A stretch of DNA of 64,000 nucleotides, from contig NC_065564.1 of assembly GCF_022605725.1 (NCBI RefSeq), forward strand, positions 11,262,698 through 11,326,697, given 5' to 3'. The notes under the pieces were generated by a model. It had not been told where the DNA came from. It saw only the letters and a list, made by a program, of their open reading frames with translations, and made no database searches. How positions within the stretch are numbered: the stretch's first letter is position 1; every line of letters begins with the position of its first letter. The DNA is from Anthonomus grandis grandis. Its lineage: Eukaryota; Arthropoda; Insecta; Coleoptera; Curculionidae. Positions 1 through 12,000 of the stretch are shown here, one piece after another. Made by a program: the position numbers and the translations under genes.

Positions 1-2440
1 AAGGTAAACTGGAAGTTGATTAGAAAAGGAAAAAGGGAAACGAAGAGGACGATTAACAAAAAAAAAGTTCAACACAAACGACGAAATTTAGAAAAATTAT
101 TAGTATTGCTATAACTTTGTTACTTTTACGTTAAACTTTAAAGTATGAGTAAACTTTTTTATAATGAAAATGATTATCTTTAGATTTATGTAAAAATATA
201 GAGTATTCTATTTAACAAAGGTACATTATTCATATTTTATTAAAAACGCGATGTTCAATTTTGTTTGTTTGGTTTAATCAACAAAAAGAATGCTACTGGT
301 GTGCTAATTTAACCGACAATAATTAACAAAGATACCATTAGTGCCTACTTAATCAGAGGCACCCGGTATTTAACAAAAAAAAAGCTTACGAGTAATAATT
401 TTTTTTTGGAAGCAAAAAAATTTTTTAATCTATTTGTATAGATAGATCGTTCGTATGACATCAGATCTACATCTGCAAGTCGTGTCGTCTTATTCGTATA
501 GTATAAAATTTAAATAACATAATGGTTAACTTTAATGGTTTCATGAAGTCTCATATATGTATATGACTCGTAGCACAAAATAAATAATAAATATTCCTAC
601 GTCTCTGTTTGTCGTAGAGGACCGCCTCCTAAAAAACCTGACGATGACGTAAAATACCTATGCCTCGAACAGATCTGGGTTGGGGAGCTAACCAGTTTAA
701 AAATTTACTGGGCGCGAAAGGGCTATGATTTTCTTATTGTAGCAACCGAGCCACTCAGATAACCTGTTGATTGCGTCCCGCACCTCTACTGTGCTATGTT
801 GTCATATTGATTTTATTTTAATAGATATGCGGAAATAGTTGTGGTATGCAGCATTAGTTTAATCCAAATCACTTGCGATCCGATATTATAATAGTTTTAT
901 TCAAACTCAATAAGATTGAACCTACAAAAAGGTCAATTTTTTTTAGTTTTTAGAGAATTCATAAGCATATACAAGAATAAATTAATTAATAGCATATACA
1001 AGATTTAAAAAATATTATGTTTTTGGGAATCAATTCGACAACTTTGCTTTAAAACTTTTAATAGATATGGCACACCCCATAAGTTCCTTTTCGAAACACA
1101 GATACAGTTGTGGAAGAATACATTGGTGTAGTAGAATTTTTTAACGAACTGAAAATTTGGTTTCTTATTTTAAATATTTAGTTTACTTTATTATTTTTGT
1201 ATTAGCTTAGTTTGATATATACTATCTAATTGAGAAGACAATTCACATTGATATATTTAAATTAGGGTAATAACCTATACTATGACTTACGTGTTGGGCA
1301 TCTCAATTAATGCACTATAATTGTCCTGTGTATGTTAAAAGCAATCGTACTTTTCTGTTATTATATTGGCTCCCTTATCTTTCCACAAATTAACATTTTA
1401 AAATCTTATTAGTTCAAATCGAATGAAATCGAAAACTTTGTAAAATTTAACGCTATTTCAACATTTGTTGAGTGAAGGAACCAACCTAACTCTATAAGAC
1501 TATATTGATTTTATGGGTGCAAACAGTTAACTATAATCGATAAAGTAAGTTTTTTTAATATTTTGAACCCACCTGTATACAATCACATTAAGAATGATAT
1601 AGCAGCGAAGGTCCGCCAACAGTGGCCACCCCGTTTGCTAATATTAAAAAATTTAAGATATAAGTACTGCAGGTTTTTTGATTTGTAAATAATGTAAAAT
1701 CATGAGGATTTTATATCATAGGATAATTTGAGAAACATCTAAAGGGGCTATCAGAAAAAAAGAAAAAGGAAACACTAAGATACAGTGGTCAAAAACAATA
1801 AGAAATAGCGGATAGTATATATTTTAATATGTTCTTTATGTAACAAAAACGCTTAACGTTTGGTCACAAAAGATAAGAGTAAAAATTATTATAAATTAAA
1901 ACATGTTTAGTCGATTGAAAACTGAAGACGTCGCTTAATTCTTGCTGTTCCGTCCGCTAATATTGGACGTCATGGTAATACCATAATGCCGTGTTCTCTA
2001 GAACACTTTAAGGGACTAATTTGGAAGATATATAATAATGTAACAAAAAACAACTTTATATTATAACAAAAAGGTAGTACTATATTATTATCGAGATAAT
2101 AAAGATATTGTTCTGTTTTTTATTCTAAGTAATCTTTTTTTTTTTTTTTTTATAATATATTTTATGTCTCTATTTTGTCTAAATATTTTAAGCTTTTTTA
2201 TATTTTTAAACTCCAGTGGTTTATTTAAAATTAAATTAATTTAAAAAAGAAATTAATATCGCGGGTTCAAAAAACCCTCATACACGTACATTGGTTTTTT
2301 TAGTTGCGTATATTTTATAATAAAAGTTATATACAGGATGTTTTATGTAGTAGTAAGCTAAAACCAACTTTCTTCTTTTAAATAAAATATCTCGTGTATT
2401 AATTAATTTTTGGAATCTAGATAAAATTGAAAACAGTTTC
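1..2440. other. AT-rich stretch without recognisable gene
   Basis: I see no convincing coding sequence, RNA gene or complete mobile element here. It probably lies in the ferlin intron downstream of the exon ending at 5895, or in 3' flanking DNA. The next ferlin C2-linker exon was looked for by eye on the minus strand and not found. A long poly-T run lies near 2140-2155, and a moderately GC-rich patch near 600-790 has no coding signal. Confidence 0.6.
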
Positions 2441-2449
2441 CACATCTAG

Positions 2450-2910
2450 CGGCAAAGTAATTGGAGACTTGATATAATAAGGCTTGAGCAGAGGAAGCCT
2501 TCTTTGTAAATGCAGCAGTCTGAGTCTTAGCTGCGTTAAACTCAATCAGATTGCACTCACTTCACTCCAAAATAATGTTAAGGAGTTTATTTAAGAGAAT
2601 TACCTTGCGACGGCTATGGCACTGAGTGTTGGCTGAAGTCATCTGGTTAACTTGAAGAACATTAGTATTTTAATACATCAGCAAATCTGTAAATTGGATT
2701 AGAAGTCTAGTTGAGAAGGTCGTTTATATATAACAGAAAGAGGGTAGGGGACAAGATGCATTTCTGGGAGACACCAGACACCAGGATCATTTTGAAATCT
2801 GTGCGATATATGTCTATCAACAACAATCTGGTTGGATTGGTTCTCGAGGAAGCTTTCAAGCCAAGCAACGAGACTTGGTTGCAAACCATAAACAGACAGT
2901 TTATTTAAAA
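2450..2910 (-). pseudogene. non-LTR retrotransposon reverse transcriptase fragment
   Basis: Reading the minus strand, this resembles the central part of a Jockey/CR1-type non-LTR reverse transcriptase. In order, a fragment like NKLSVYGLQPSLVAWLESF is followed in another frame by SGVSQKCILSPTLFLLYIND, the box before the catalytic motif. Next comes FADVLKY, where FADD is expected, and then NLIEFNAAKTQTAAFTKKAS, the segment after the active site. At least two frameshifts and several stops break it, and the second catalytic Asp is lost (FADV). It is a dead fragment, truncated at both ends. The clade is uncertain (CR1/Daphne-like or Jockey-like). Confidence 0.75.
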
Positions 2911-4135
2911 TGTTTTCATGTCAGACTCGTCGGTGAATTCCAGGTATCTCATAATTTACTGGTTGACAAATGTTTTCATTACATTGGTGATTGCTTTTTT
3001 TTAATATGTTTTTGTAAGTATCGGTTAAATCCGAAAGTGGTCCGTGCAATTTTCCAGTCGAAAACTTGCACGCATCACTCTCATTTAATTGCTAAATAAT
3101 TAAACTTGTCAGTTTTTGCCCAAACTTCTCTGTCTTTGTTCTTGTCAGGAAATACAATAGCTTCTAGAAGAGCCAGGAATACATATAAGTAAATAAGGAA
3201 TAAATAAAGAAAATAGGATATACATAAAGGAATAGGATAAGGACTTACTGCCCTTTAATAATATTGCCTCATCCAGCGTCGTGGAAAACTACTCCAAAAT
3301 TACTGCCAAACTGCGATAGATGTTTGCAAGTCTGCAAAATGCCGAACTGCCGAACACTGGTATTTTGTACTAAACTGCCAAATGTCTTAGCACATAAACT
3401 GTCTATACAACCAATCCACAATCCGGCTCGAAGGACCAACATCTTGGATCTTAGTGGGATTGAGCTAGTGAACAATATGAAATAAACACTGCCTTTATTC
3501 TCAAAACTTATACATAAAATGCCAGAAAATGTAGAAAAGTTAAATTGGTCTGAGAACTGCCTTTAGCGGCGTCTAAGCAGCTTCTGTCTTTATTTCGCGA
3601 AACTTGCCGATACATTTATTTTCGACGCGCGCATGAACACTGGTGCAACGGTCACAAGTCAGTGGCGCTCAACGGTTATTAATTTAAATAAATGGAAAAC
3701 TGTACAATATCTGCTTTTTGTTATGATATCTTCATTTTTGATATCTGCTATTTGATATTTATTGTAGATCAGCTGATTGATTTGAACTATTAAAATGTAC
3801 TGAATCACCTCGTACATTGTTGCGGACTAAGAGCTACCTAGAGGGAGTACAAAAAGGGCAAATTGAGGTACACCAAGTAAGTGCCAGAACCACAGGAAAA
3901 AGAAGCACTAGGTACTAATATTTTATTTGCTCCGATTTGATACACACGAGGGAATGTTAGTAGGTTAATGAATTCACTAATTAAATGTGTGTGACGCCCA
4001 CAGAACCGTCCTTTTAAAACCCACAACCTATCAGCACAACCTTGCCATAGAGGGATTACATAAGATTGGGGAGACCATAAGATTACCGCCAGCTTAATAA
4101 TATGACTAAAAAAAATAGTATAGTAGTATATTCTC
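2911..4135. other. no recognisable gene
   Basis: Short open frames occur on both strands (for example around 3264-3485), but none resembles a family I know and none shows splice or start context. The patch at 3540-3670 is less AT-rich than its surroundings and could be older repeat sequence. Confidence 0.5.
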
Positions 4136-4139
4136 TTTC

Positions 4140-5390
4140 TCGCATTAATGCCACTTTGGATAACCAGGCTGAATCGAAGGTCTATTTCACTCTAGCCTTA
4201 AAAAGTGGAGGTTGTAAGTTAAGTTGGTCCCTGAAGATTGAAAAAAGAAGGATTTCACTATGGGTGCTGAATTAGGACAACTTAACATCATGCTACTTGG
4301 ACTATGCAATACCCCTGCCCCTGCCACTTTTGAACGATTGACGGAAACAATTTTAGGCGGACTGTCCTGCTTTCTTGCCTGGTTTACCTTAATGACATTT
4401 TTGTGGCAACAAAATTATCTGAGAACCACATGAAAAATCTTAAAAATTTCTTAAACTGTTCTAGACTTCTCTGGACTAAAGAAATGTCAAGTATGAAATT
4501 GGCATCGTGGAACTCTCTATTTCTAGAAGATGGATTTTTGCAACGGAAAATAGTTGATCACGATGACCAAGAGTAAAGAAGGAAATCATTATGCCTTAAT
4601 TATATAGTAATATTTTAAAAATGCTAAAGGAAATTTATGCCGGTGTGTCAGAAGAACAACCAGGATTATTAAAGACTAAGGGAAAAGTAAGTGAAAGAGT
4701 TTACTGGGTCAATCGCAAAGCAGACGTGCAGGAAATACCTTGTATGTGCGGAAAATAAACGACTGCAGAAAAAGCAAAAGGTTTGATGCGTCAGTACCAG
4801 ATGGGAAGTCCCTTTTAAAGGATTGTTATTAACGTTGCCGTTTAATAAAAACTTTACCTTTAAAATCTTACCAAACCAGGAAGCCTGTATTATCGCCGGC
4901 GCTTTAATAAAAGAATGCATATTGATCCAGAACATCTGTAAGATGTTTGGAATAAAGTAAATGAAGTCTATTGCATTACAATCGCAGTCAGATAGCATGG
5001 TACAATAAATTTACAGAACCATTAATCGGTGGTTGTCCAAAGTAGTGACTAGCCACCAAAAAGACTGGGGTAGGTATCGATCGGCCATCCAAAGCACAGA
5101 ACAGGCTCCGGCTTGAATAGTGATGGGAAAAGAACTCATGCGGTCTAAAGTTCTAGTATGCTGTTATACTTTCCAGCATCATTCTCTGAACAAAATCCCT
5201 GATTTGAATTTCTACACGATGTCCAGTTGCAAGAGAGGGAACTTGAACTGAGCTTAGGAAGGAGGCAGTTTAATAGCAAGGCCACGAATACCAGCTGTGC
5301 TTCGTCGTTATAGAATTAGAGCGGTGACAGAAGCGGGCACACCGCAAGTCTCTAGTGACGCATGAAATTCAACGAATCTTTTGAAAAGAT
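4140..5390 (+). pseudogene. decayed Ty3/Gypsy pol (RT and integrase remnants)
   Basis: Plus-strand translation in shifting frames gives a Ty3/Gypsy pol in the right order. Around 4160-4260 is an RT piece like LKSGGCKLSW. At 4290-4370 is GLCNTPAPATFERLTETILG, the MPFGLCNAPATFE region with a small duplication. At 4385-4400 the catalytic YLDD box reads YLND. Around 4640-4830 is the integrase HHCC region and the PFERI-like start of the core. Around 4940-5110 is the end of the catalytic core (QSQSDSMVQ, then KVVTSHQKDWG). The RNase H part is missing. Many stops, frameshifts and the D-to-N change make it non-functional. The closest type is 412/mdg1-like, by motif style only. Confidence 0.8.
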
Positions 5391-5545
5391 GGTCAGTATA
5401 TAAGTCGCCGATGGCAGTCAGTTGAGAATTCAATTTAAGTTCAGCTTAAAAGATTGGAATGATATTTAAATCGGACATAAATAGTAGGAAATAAATATTT
5501 CTAGTAGTCTTTAGTGGTGTGTAAACAACTCACACTTAGCGAATG
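5391..5545 (+). repeat. candidate 3' LTR remnant of the Gypsy relic
   Basis: Directly downstream of the decayed integrase lies a TATA box (TATATAAG, 5397-5404). It is followed by an initiator-like CAGTCAGTTGAG and, some 90 bp on, an AATAAA signal (5490-5495). That order fits a short LTR of a 412/mdg1-type element. No second LTR copy was found in the window, so the borders are guesses. Confidence 0.35.
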
Positions 5546-5894
5546 TGTTAAAACGCTATAATACATTTTACTAAAAGAGAATATCACCTATTACGCATTT
5601 ACGCATTATTGTGACTTCCGATCACAGAAAATATATTATCGTTAAGGGCAATCTTAAAAGACCTCTGCTACAGTTAAGCTTTAGACTACGTTAATTTTTT
5701 TCTTTATAAACAATAATTTGTTGGTTTAAATTCTACATATTTCATATAAATTTTTTATCCAGGGGTCTTTATTAACCAAAGCATTATGCTACTAAAATTT
5801 GCACTCATTGATAATCCTTAGGTTATGTTCTAATTCACTATCTAAGAACTACTACATTCTTATTGCATTGCAAAAAGTTATAAAATATACTTAC

Positions 5895-6065
5895 GTAAAA
5901 TAGGATTCTGCTATTCCACACCTGCTTCGATGTTTGGTAAAATAACGATTTTCCAAGTCAATTTTAGTCTCTCCTATTAAATCGTCTTTTGAGGTCATAT
6001 CATAGTCATAAATACCTATTATAACAAAAGTGTCTTCTGGAAATGAGGCTTGAAATTCAAAACAT
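5895..6065 (-). CDS. ferlin exon (second half of a C2 domain)
   Basis: It encodes the calcium-loop half of a C2 domain, including SFPEDTFVIIGIYDYDMTS and KDDLIGETKIDLENR. The Asp residues of YDYDMTSKDD fit calcium coordination in ferlin C2 domains. The acceptor is AAATATTTTAG and the donor is the strong GTAAGTATA. The exon begins in phase with the previous one (AG|A, Arg) and ends two bases into a codon, so a further 3' exon is required. It lies only 50 bp (6066-6115) from its neighbour, a typically short insect intron. Confidence 0.93.
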
Positions 6066-9000
6066 CTAAAATATTTCTTTCTAGGGTATTAAAATATAAG
6101 TTGTATTTAGTTTACCTTCCAAATATTGGGTTTACCTCCTTTGGTATATAATTATCTCTATCGCTTATAACTCTGTGCCCTAACTTTACTTGAATATATG
6201 CATCAGATTTTCCATTTAAATCTTTTGGTCTTAAGTTTAATCCTCTAATGCAATAAACCCTAAAAAATAAGTTAAAAGATTGCCAATTTACATTCTTAAT
6301 ATTTAAAATAAATTTTAGATCTTAATTTTCTTTATTAAAATCATAATTTTCAGATATCAATGTAATCAGAAATTGAGCGATTTATAAGAAAGTTGTTCAG
6401 TTGCCTAGTCACTGCTCTGCAGCTACGTCCGATTTGACACCTTTTGATTTACATTTGTCGGATAATTTAAAAGAAACAATTGGAACATCCGCATGGTAGA
6501 CCTGCTCATGTCTCGTAGGTAAAAAATGAGTACTTGAACCTGCATCATTTGGTGCTCATACTAAACTGTTATGATTGTTTACTATAGAGAATAAAAATAA
6601 AGGAAATAATAATACAGTAAAAGTTAAGACTTGTTTGTCTCGTATTAATTAACACATGAAAACTTGCTCCCTCACCAACTTTTACTTGACGTTCTTCCAC
6701 TGCATATCTATATATTATATATATATATATATATAATATATATATTATGTTATATATGTTATACTATGTTATATATATAAGGTGTCTACTATAAAAACAG
6801 CCAAACTTTTTCAGATTCTCTTTCAGATTTTAAGAGGGGATTAAACAAATCATTTGCAATAAAAAAAACATATAACATTTTTTCGAAAAGTTGTTAGCTC
6901 TTCTGGTATTTAACATTTTCTGATTTTATCAAATTTCTTTGTTTTTTTTTCATATAAACATCTCCGTTATTCTTACCACCACATAAAATTCAGATATACC
7001 ATCTGAAAGAGAATTAAATTTGCTATAAGATGGGTATATTAAAGTTTTTAGGTATTATTTATACCGGGTGTTATCAGAAGTTAAATGTAACATTTGGAAA
7101 ATGTGCAAAATTAGTAGTATTTTCTTCGTTGTCGTTTTTCTAAAATTTCGTAAATAGGGACATGTTTTTTTTTCAGCAAAAACTACTACATTTAATATGC
7201 TTTCCAATGATATACCTACTTTGGGATAGCTATTTGTTTTCACAGCAATATCATGGGCAAAAGAAAGGAAACCACAAAAATTGAAAATTTTCAAATTTTA
7301 TATTTCTTGATTGATCAAAATTAAAAAATTAAAATTTCATTAAACAAACCTAAAATTATAACAATTGTTCAAAATTTTCTCCCTCTTGTTTAATACATTT
7401 GATGCATCTTCTTCTGACACTATCAACAACCCGTTCAAGTTCCACGCGTTTTTGTCGCATTTCATTGCAACACAATAATTCGATTAATTAGTTCGACTCG
7501 AGTATTAATGTTAATACTATAAACATTAGATTTTAATCTGCCCCAGGCATAAAAGTCAAGGGGCGTAAGGTCAGGGCTTCTGGGCGGCCATCTTACCGGA
7601 CTGTATCTTTTTCCGATCCATTTCTCCCCAATGCAAAATTCAAGGAATTTCGCACAATTCTGCCATTATGGACTGGGCATCCGTCCATTTGAAACCAAAG
7701 TTCCTGTCTAGCGGCTAAGGGAATTTCTTCCAGAAAGTCATCAAGGTCATTATTTAATAAATTTGAAAACTCATTGGAACTGAGCCGATCAGGAAGTATT
7801 ACAGGCCCGAAAAGGCAACCTCTCATTAATCCTATCCATACGTTGACCCTTATCTCATGCTGAAAATGTGAAACAACAGTCGCGTGAGGGTCTTCTGTAT
7901 GCCATATATGGTTATTTCTTAAATTCATTATTCAGGCTCTTGTAAATGTTGCTTCATCTGTCCAAAATATTTGATCTGTTCCCCACTCTTGTAACTTATT
8001 ACTAACTTAACTTAAGTACCACCTACAGAATTGAAGCCTCACCTCACCATCGACTGGCAATAAATCCTGGACTTTTTTCAAATGAAATGGATGCAATTTT
8101 TTTTTTTTAAGAACTGTATGTACAGTGAAATGGTGAATCCTTAAAGCAGCACCAATGCGGCGAATATCTCTAGATCTATCTTCTGTAACAGCTCTCATAA
8201 TCGCAGGTTCTTGTCTCCAGCGTTGACTATTTTTACCACCTTCTCTAATCCGCAAACATCGAAGGGAACCAGTTTCCCCAGCGTCTGAAAACTTCTGCAA
8301 ATGTACTTCTATGGGGTTGCCGTCTATTAGGAAAACGAAGCGCATACTCCCTTGATGCCTCCCTCGAGTTTCCATTTGCGACATCATAAATAAATAAGAT
8401 GTCCCGATATTCAATGTTTGTGAAACTAGGCATTATTTTTTTAAGTACGTTTAAATCAAATTACTTATTTAACTACTTTAAGTCGAAGTGAAAACCAAAT
8501 GACAGTTCTTGTCAAATTATAAATATCTATGCTTTTGTTTTAAAAGTGGTTTGTGAATTTCCTTCTTTTGCGGATTCATTGCCATTTACAAAAAAAAAGG
8601 AAAACCTGCCTTTTTTCTTAAAGATTAAATATCGCAATATGTTATTTGTTTACGGCTTCTCGAATGGAAATTTGTGGAGTTGTTGCGTTAGGGAAGATAG
8701 ATCTATAAGTACTCACCGCATTGTTGAGTATAAAATTTGACTATTTTCAATTTTTGTGGTTTTCTTTCTTTTGTCCATGATATTTCTGTGAAAACAAATC
8801 GTTATTACAAAAGTAAGTATATCGTTGGAAAGCATATTAAATGCAGTAGTTTTTGCTAAAAAAAAAACACGAATTTACTCAATTTTAGAAAAACGACAAC
8901 GAAGAAGAAACCACTAATTTTGCACATTTCCCAAATGTTACATTTAACTTCTGATAACACCCGGTATAAAAAATTACTCAAATACTTAAATATACCCATC

Positions 9001-12000
9001 TTATAATAAATTTAATTATCTTTCAGATGGTGTCCCGTTGAACTTGTAAGTTCTTCAGGGCTTTATTCATTGCATATAGATCGTAGAGCACGTGCTTAGT
9101 GGAACTTATGATTCTCAGTCCTTAATTTAGTCTAACTTCAAAGTGGCCAAATAACACTTTCTTGTTTTTTTCTTTTAGTCTGTTTCTTTCGGCGATCTTA
9201 AAAAGTAGCTATGTTTTGTCACACTAGCGATCGCTGACTATTTCACTTTTTGTGTGATTCTAATTCACTTTTTATTTCAATATATAAGGACATTCATAAG
9301 GAAATGTCAATACTTAAGGTACATGTTCAGGTCCTAGAAATAAGCATAAAAGTATATGTAAATACGGGTCTGCAAGGTCTTTGTTTTCGAAAGATATGAT
9401 TTTTGGTATGACCAATTTTAATCTATTCTTAGTATGGCTCTTACTTGTAGGAGGTGCCAACTTTGCGTCATCTACATTTTTACTTTTTTTAACGATCATA
9501 ACTTTTCAGCTGATTGTAAAAAATTAGGACGCATTGATTTTATTATAGCAAAATAAAAAAAAATTAAACAAAATGTATAACCAAAGAATATGTATTTTAA
9601 TTTTCGATAAAATTAGTGTTCTTAAACTTTGTTCAGAACATAAGTTATTATTAATAGCATCATGCGTGAACATTTGCCTTATTAGTAAACAAAACATACC
9701 TATGCCACCTTCGATTTGCGTTCCTTCGAAACATCCCAGATTCTACATTAGTAGCAAAAATTTATGGAAAATTCTTCTATTCGGCATCATTCTATTTAGA
9801 AGATACGCTGGTACTCCTTAACTGCTTGTATCGAAACCCCATTGCAGATGCCATAGACGAATATATCTGCATATTCATGATGTGAACATTTCGCAGGCAT
9901 AATAACGTACTTAGATCTAATGTTTCTTAAATGATAAGATTTTATTTATTAGAACTCATGTTGCTATTGCTAAGTAACAGGACGAAAGATGGCAAGTCAA
10001 TCAGCACTTGTTCTGGCAGACAAGGCACACTTTTATTTTTTTCCAATATATGCTTAGGCACTTTATGTGTAGTAATTAAGAAATTATGTCCATATTGATT
10101 GAAAATTTTATTTTCAAAAATGCTATTCTGTTTTTCAACTAATCCGCAGTCAGAATATAGTATTGCTAGACATTATTTACTGTTTTGACAGATAAGGTAG
10201 TAAGAGCTGTGAGATTTGTATTAAAATATTTGTAATAATAAGATTGATGCACCAATTAAATCATACAATACGTAGATTATATAAATTTATTAATTATTTA
10301 TGGATAATGTGTAATGTTATTGCAAGAACATGTATTGAATATTCAATATGAAAATGAAAATGCCAATTTAATTTTAATTTATTCTACTACAGTAATATTT
10401 CCCTCTCTAACAAAAGCGCCGTTTGCTCAACTTAGTTGACTTTTCGTCGCGCGGCACCAACTACTCAATAATCAATACACAATACCAACAACGATTTATT
10501 TCATTTTACTATCATTATCGGGATGTTTAAAAGACTGTTGGAATGTTTAAAAGACGTAGACATAAAACAACTTTTTCAACAAAGAGGATGAAGGGAAAAT
10601 TCGCGAAATTGTAGTTGTAAGTTAATTGTTATTTTAAATTAGTTTGTAGTTGCATCAAAATAACCTTATCCTATAATAGTATCCATATTTCTGAAGAACT
10701 CCTTTAAATTTGATGTCTACTAAATTTGTCTATGTAAATGGCTGCCTTAATAGATAAGAAAGGGTGGGCCAATGAAAAATGAAAAAAAGTTGATATTTCA
10801 TATACCGCTTGTAAAAGAACGCTCTGGCTCGTCGATTTTTATTTTTACAATTTCAATCCCCTCGCGGAGATGAGCTCCAATCTTAAAATGTTAAATGGAA
10901 TTATGGGGTCAAGTGATACCTTATTTTAAAGGTAATTAAATTCTCTTTGTAATCCATCTTTTTTTTTTAATTATATGCAGCCATTTTTAAGAAATTAAGA
11001 AATAATTAAAAACCGATATTTTTTAATTTAAGGATTTATTGCTTCTTGAAAAAAGCACCACCTCTCTTACCACCGTTACTAACTTCACCCCTGGGTAAAG
11101 TTAGTGACGAATTTATTTTTGAAATAAAGCACAAAAGTCTCCTATCAGAAAAATAACAATTGATATTTCCTAACGGAAACTACATACATAATGAGGAAGT
11201 GCTGCATTCTGTTGGAATTATAGTAGGCGTTCTTCTAAAAATAAATTTTCGTATATGTCCCTTTGAGTTCCAAATTCTTGCACTATTAGTGGTTCGATAG
11301 ACCTCTGTAGGATTTTAGCATACAAGTCGCCATCGAAATTTCCTGGTATAAATATTTGGTCGACAATACTGCTCCTTAGAGCGACATTGGCAATTGAAAA
11401 CCTTCGCGGTGCATACTATTACGTAAAAAACTATCATAAGTCTAACAGTAGCAGGGCACTTTATATCCAATGGTTAATTGAAAGTTAAAATAGTGATCCC
11501 TTGCTGTAGTTTTTGCGTTTCATTAATAGCATGCTGCAAAGAGATATTTATAGTTGTCATTTCAGAAGGGGGTTTTTTAATATATTTGTAAGTAAGTTCA
11601 CATGAAGTATGTTTTATCCCTTGAAACAATTTTCATGTTTTTCACTAAGTAATCTCCTAACAATACTTGCATACGATAACGAATTATATAGAGTTATGCC
11701 ATGCACTGATGCAATGGAAAGTGTTATGCTAATTAAAAATAATGACGTTGTGATCAATTGCGTAAAACCGTCATCAATAGTAGGCGGAAGGCGGTCCATA
11801 ATTGTGGATGCTTCATATAATTGACTATTTTAATATAAAGAACTGACACGCAAATTACACAACACATCGACAATTTGGCTGGACAGGGATGTGTAAAGTA
11901 GACAAAAGCTGACGGACAGTTGACACTATAGAATGAGCAAACATGTCTCGCTTAACAGTTTTTTTGGACTTTTTGTCATGTATTTAGTCTTTTTCTTCGA

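Larger units (their letters stand above)
7064..8964 (-). mobile_element. mariner-like DNA transposon with ~220-bp terminal inverted repeats
   Basis: The element is bounded by CCGGGTGTTATCAG...CTGATAACACCCGG flanked by TA on both sides (7062-7063 and 8965-8966), the target duplication of the Tc1/mariner superfamily. It is 1.9 kb long. The minus strand carries a broken transposase, and near the right end there is an inverted extra copy of the start of the transposase. It sits in the large ferlin intron between the exons at 6116-6259 and 17662-17793. Confidence 0.85.

Noticed and set aside
3264..3485. 73-codon plus-strand frame rich in Cys and Pro
   Set aside because: No recognisable motif and an equally long frame on the other strand; most likely chance.
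4669..4998. 109-codon minus-strand open frame
   Set aside because: It is the antisense shadow of the decayed Gypsy integrase on the plus strand.
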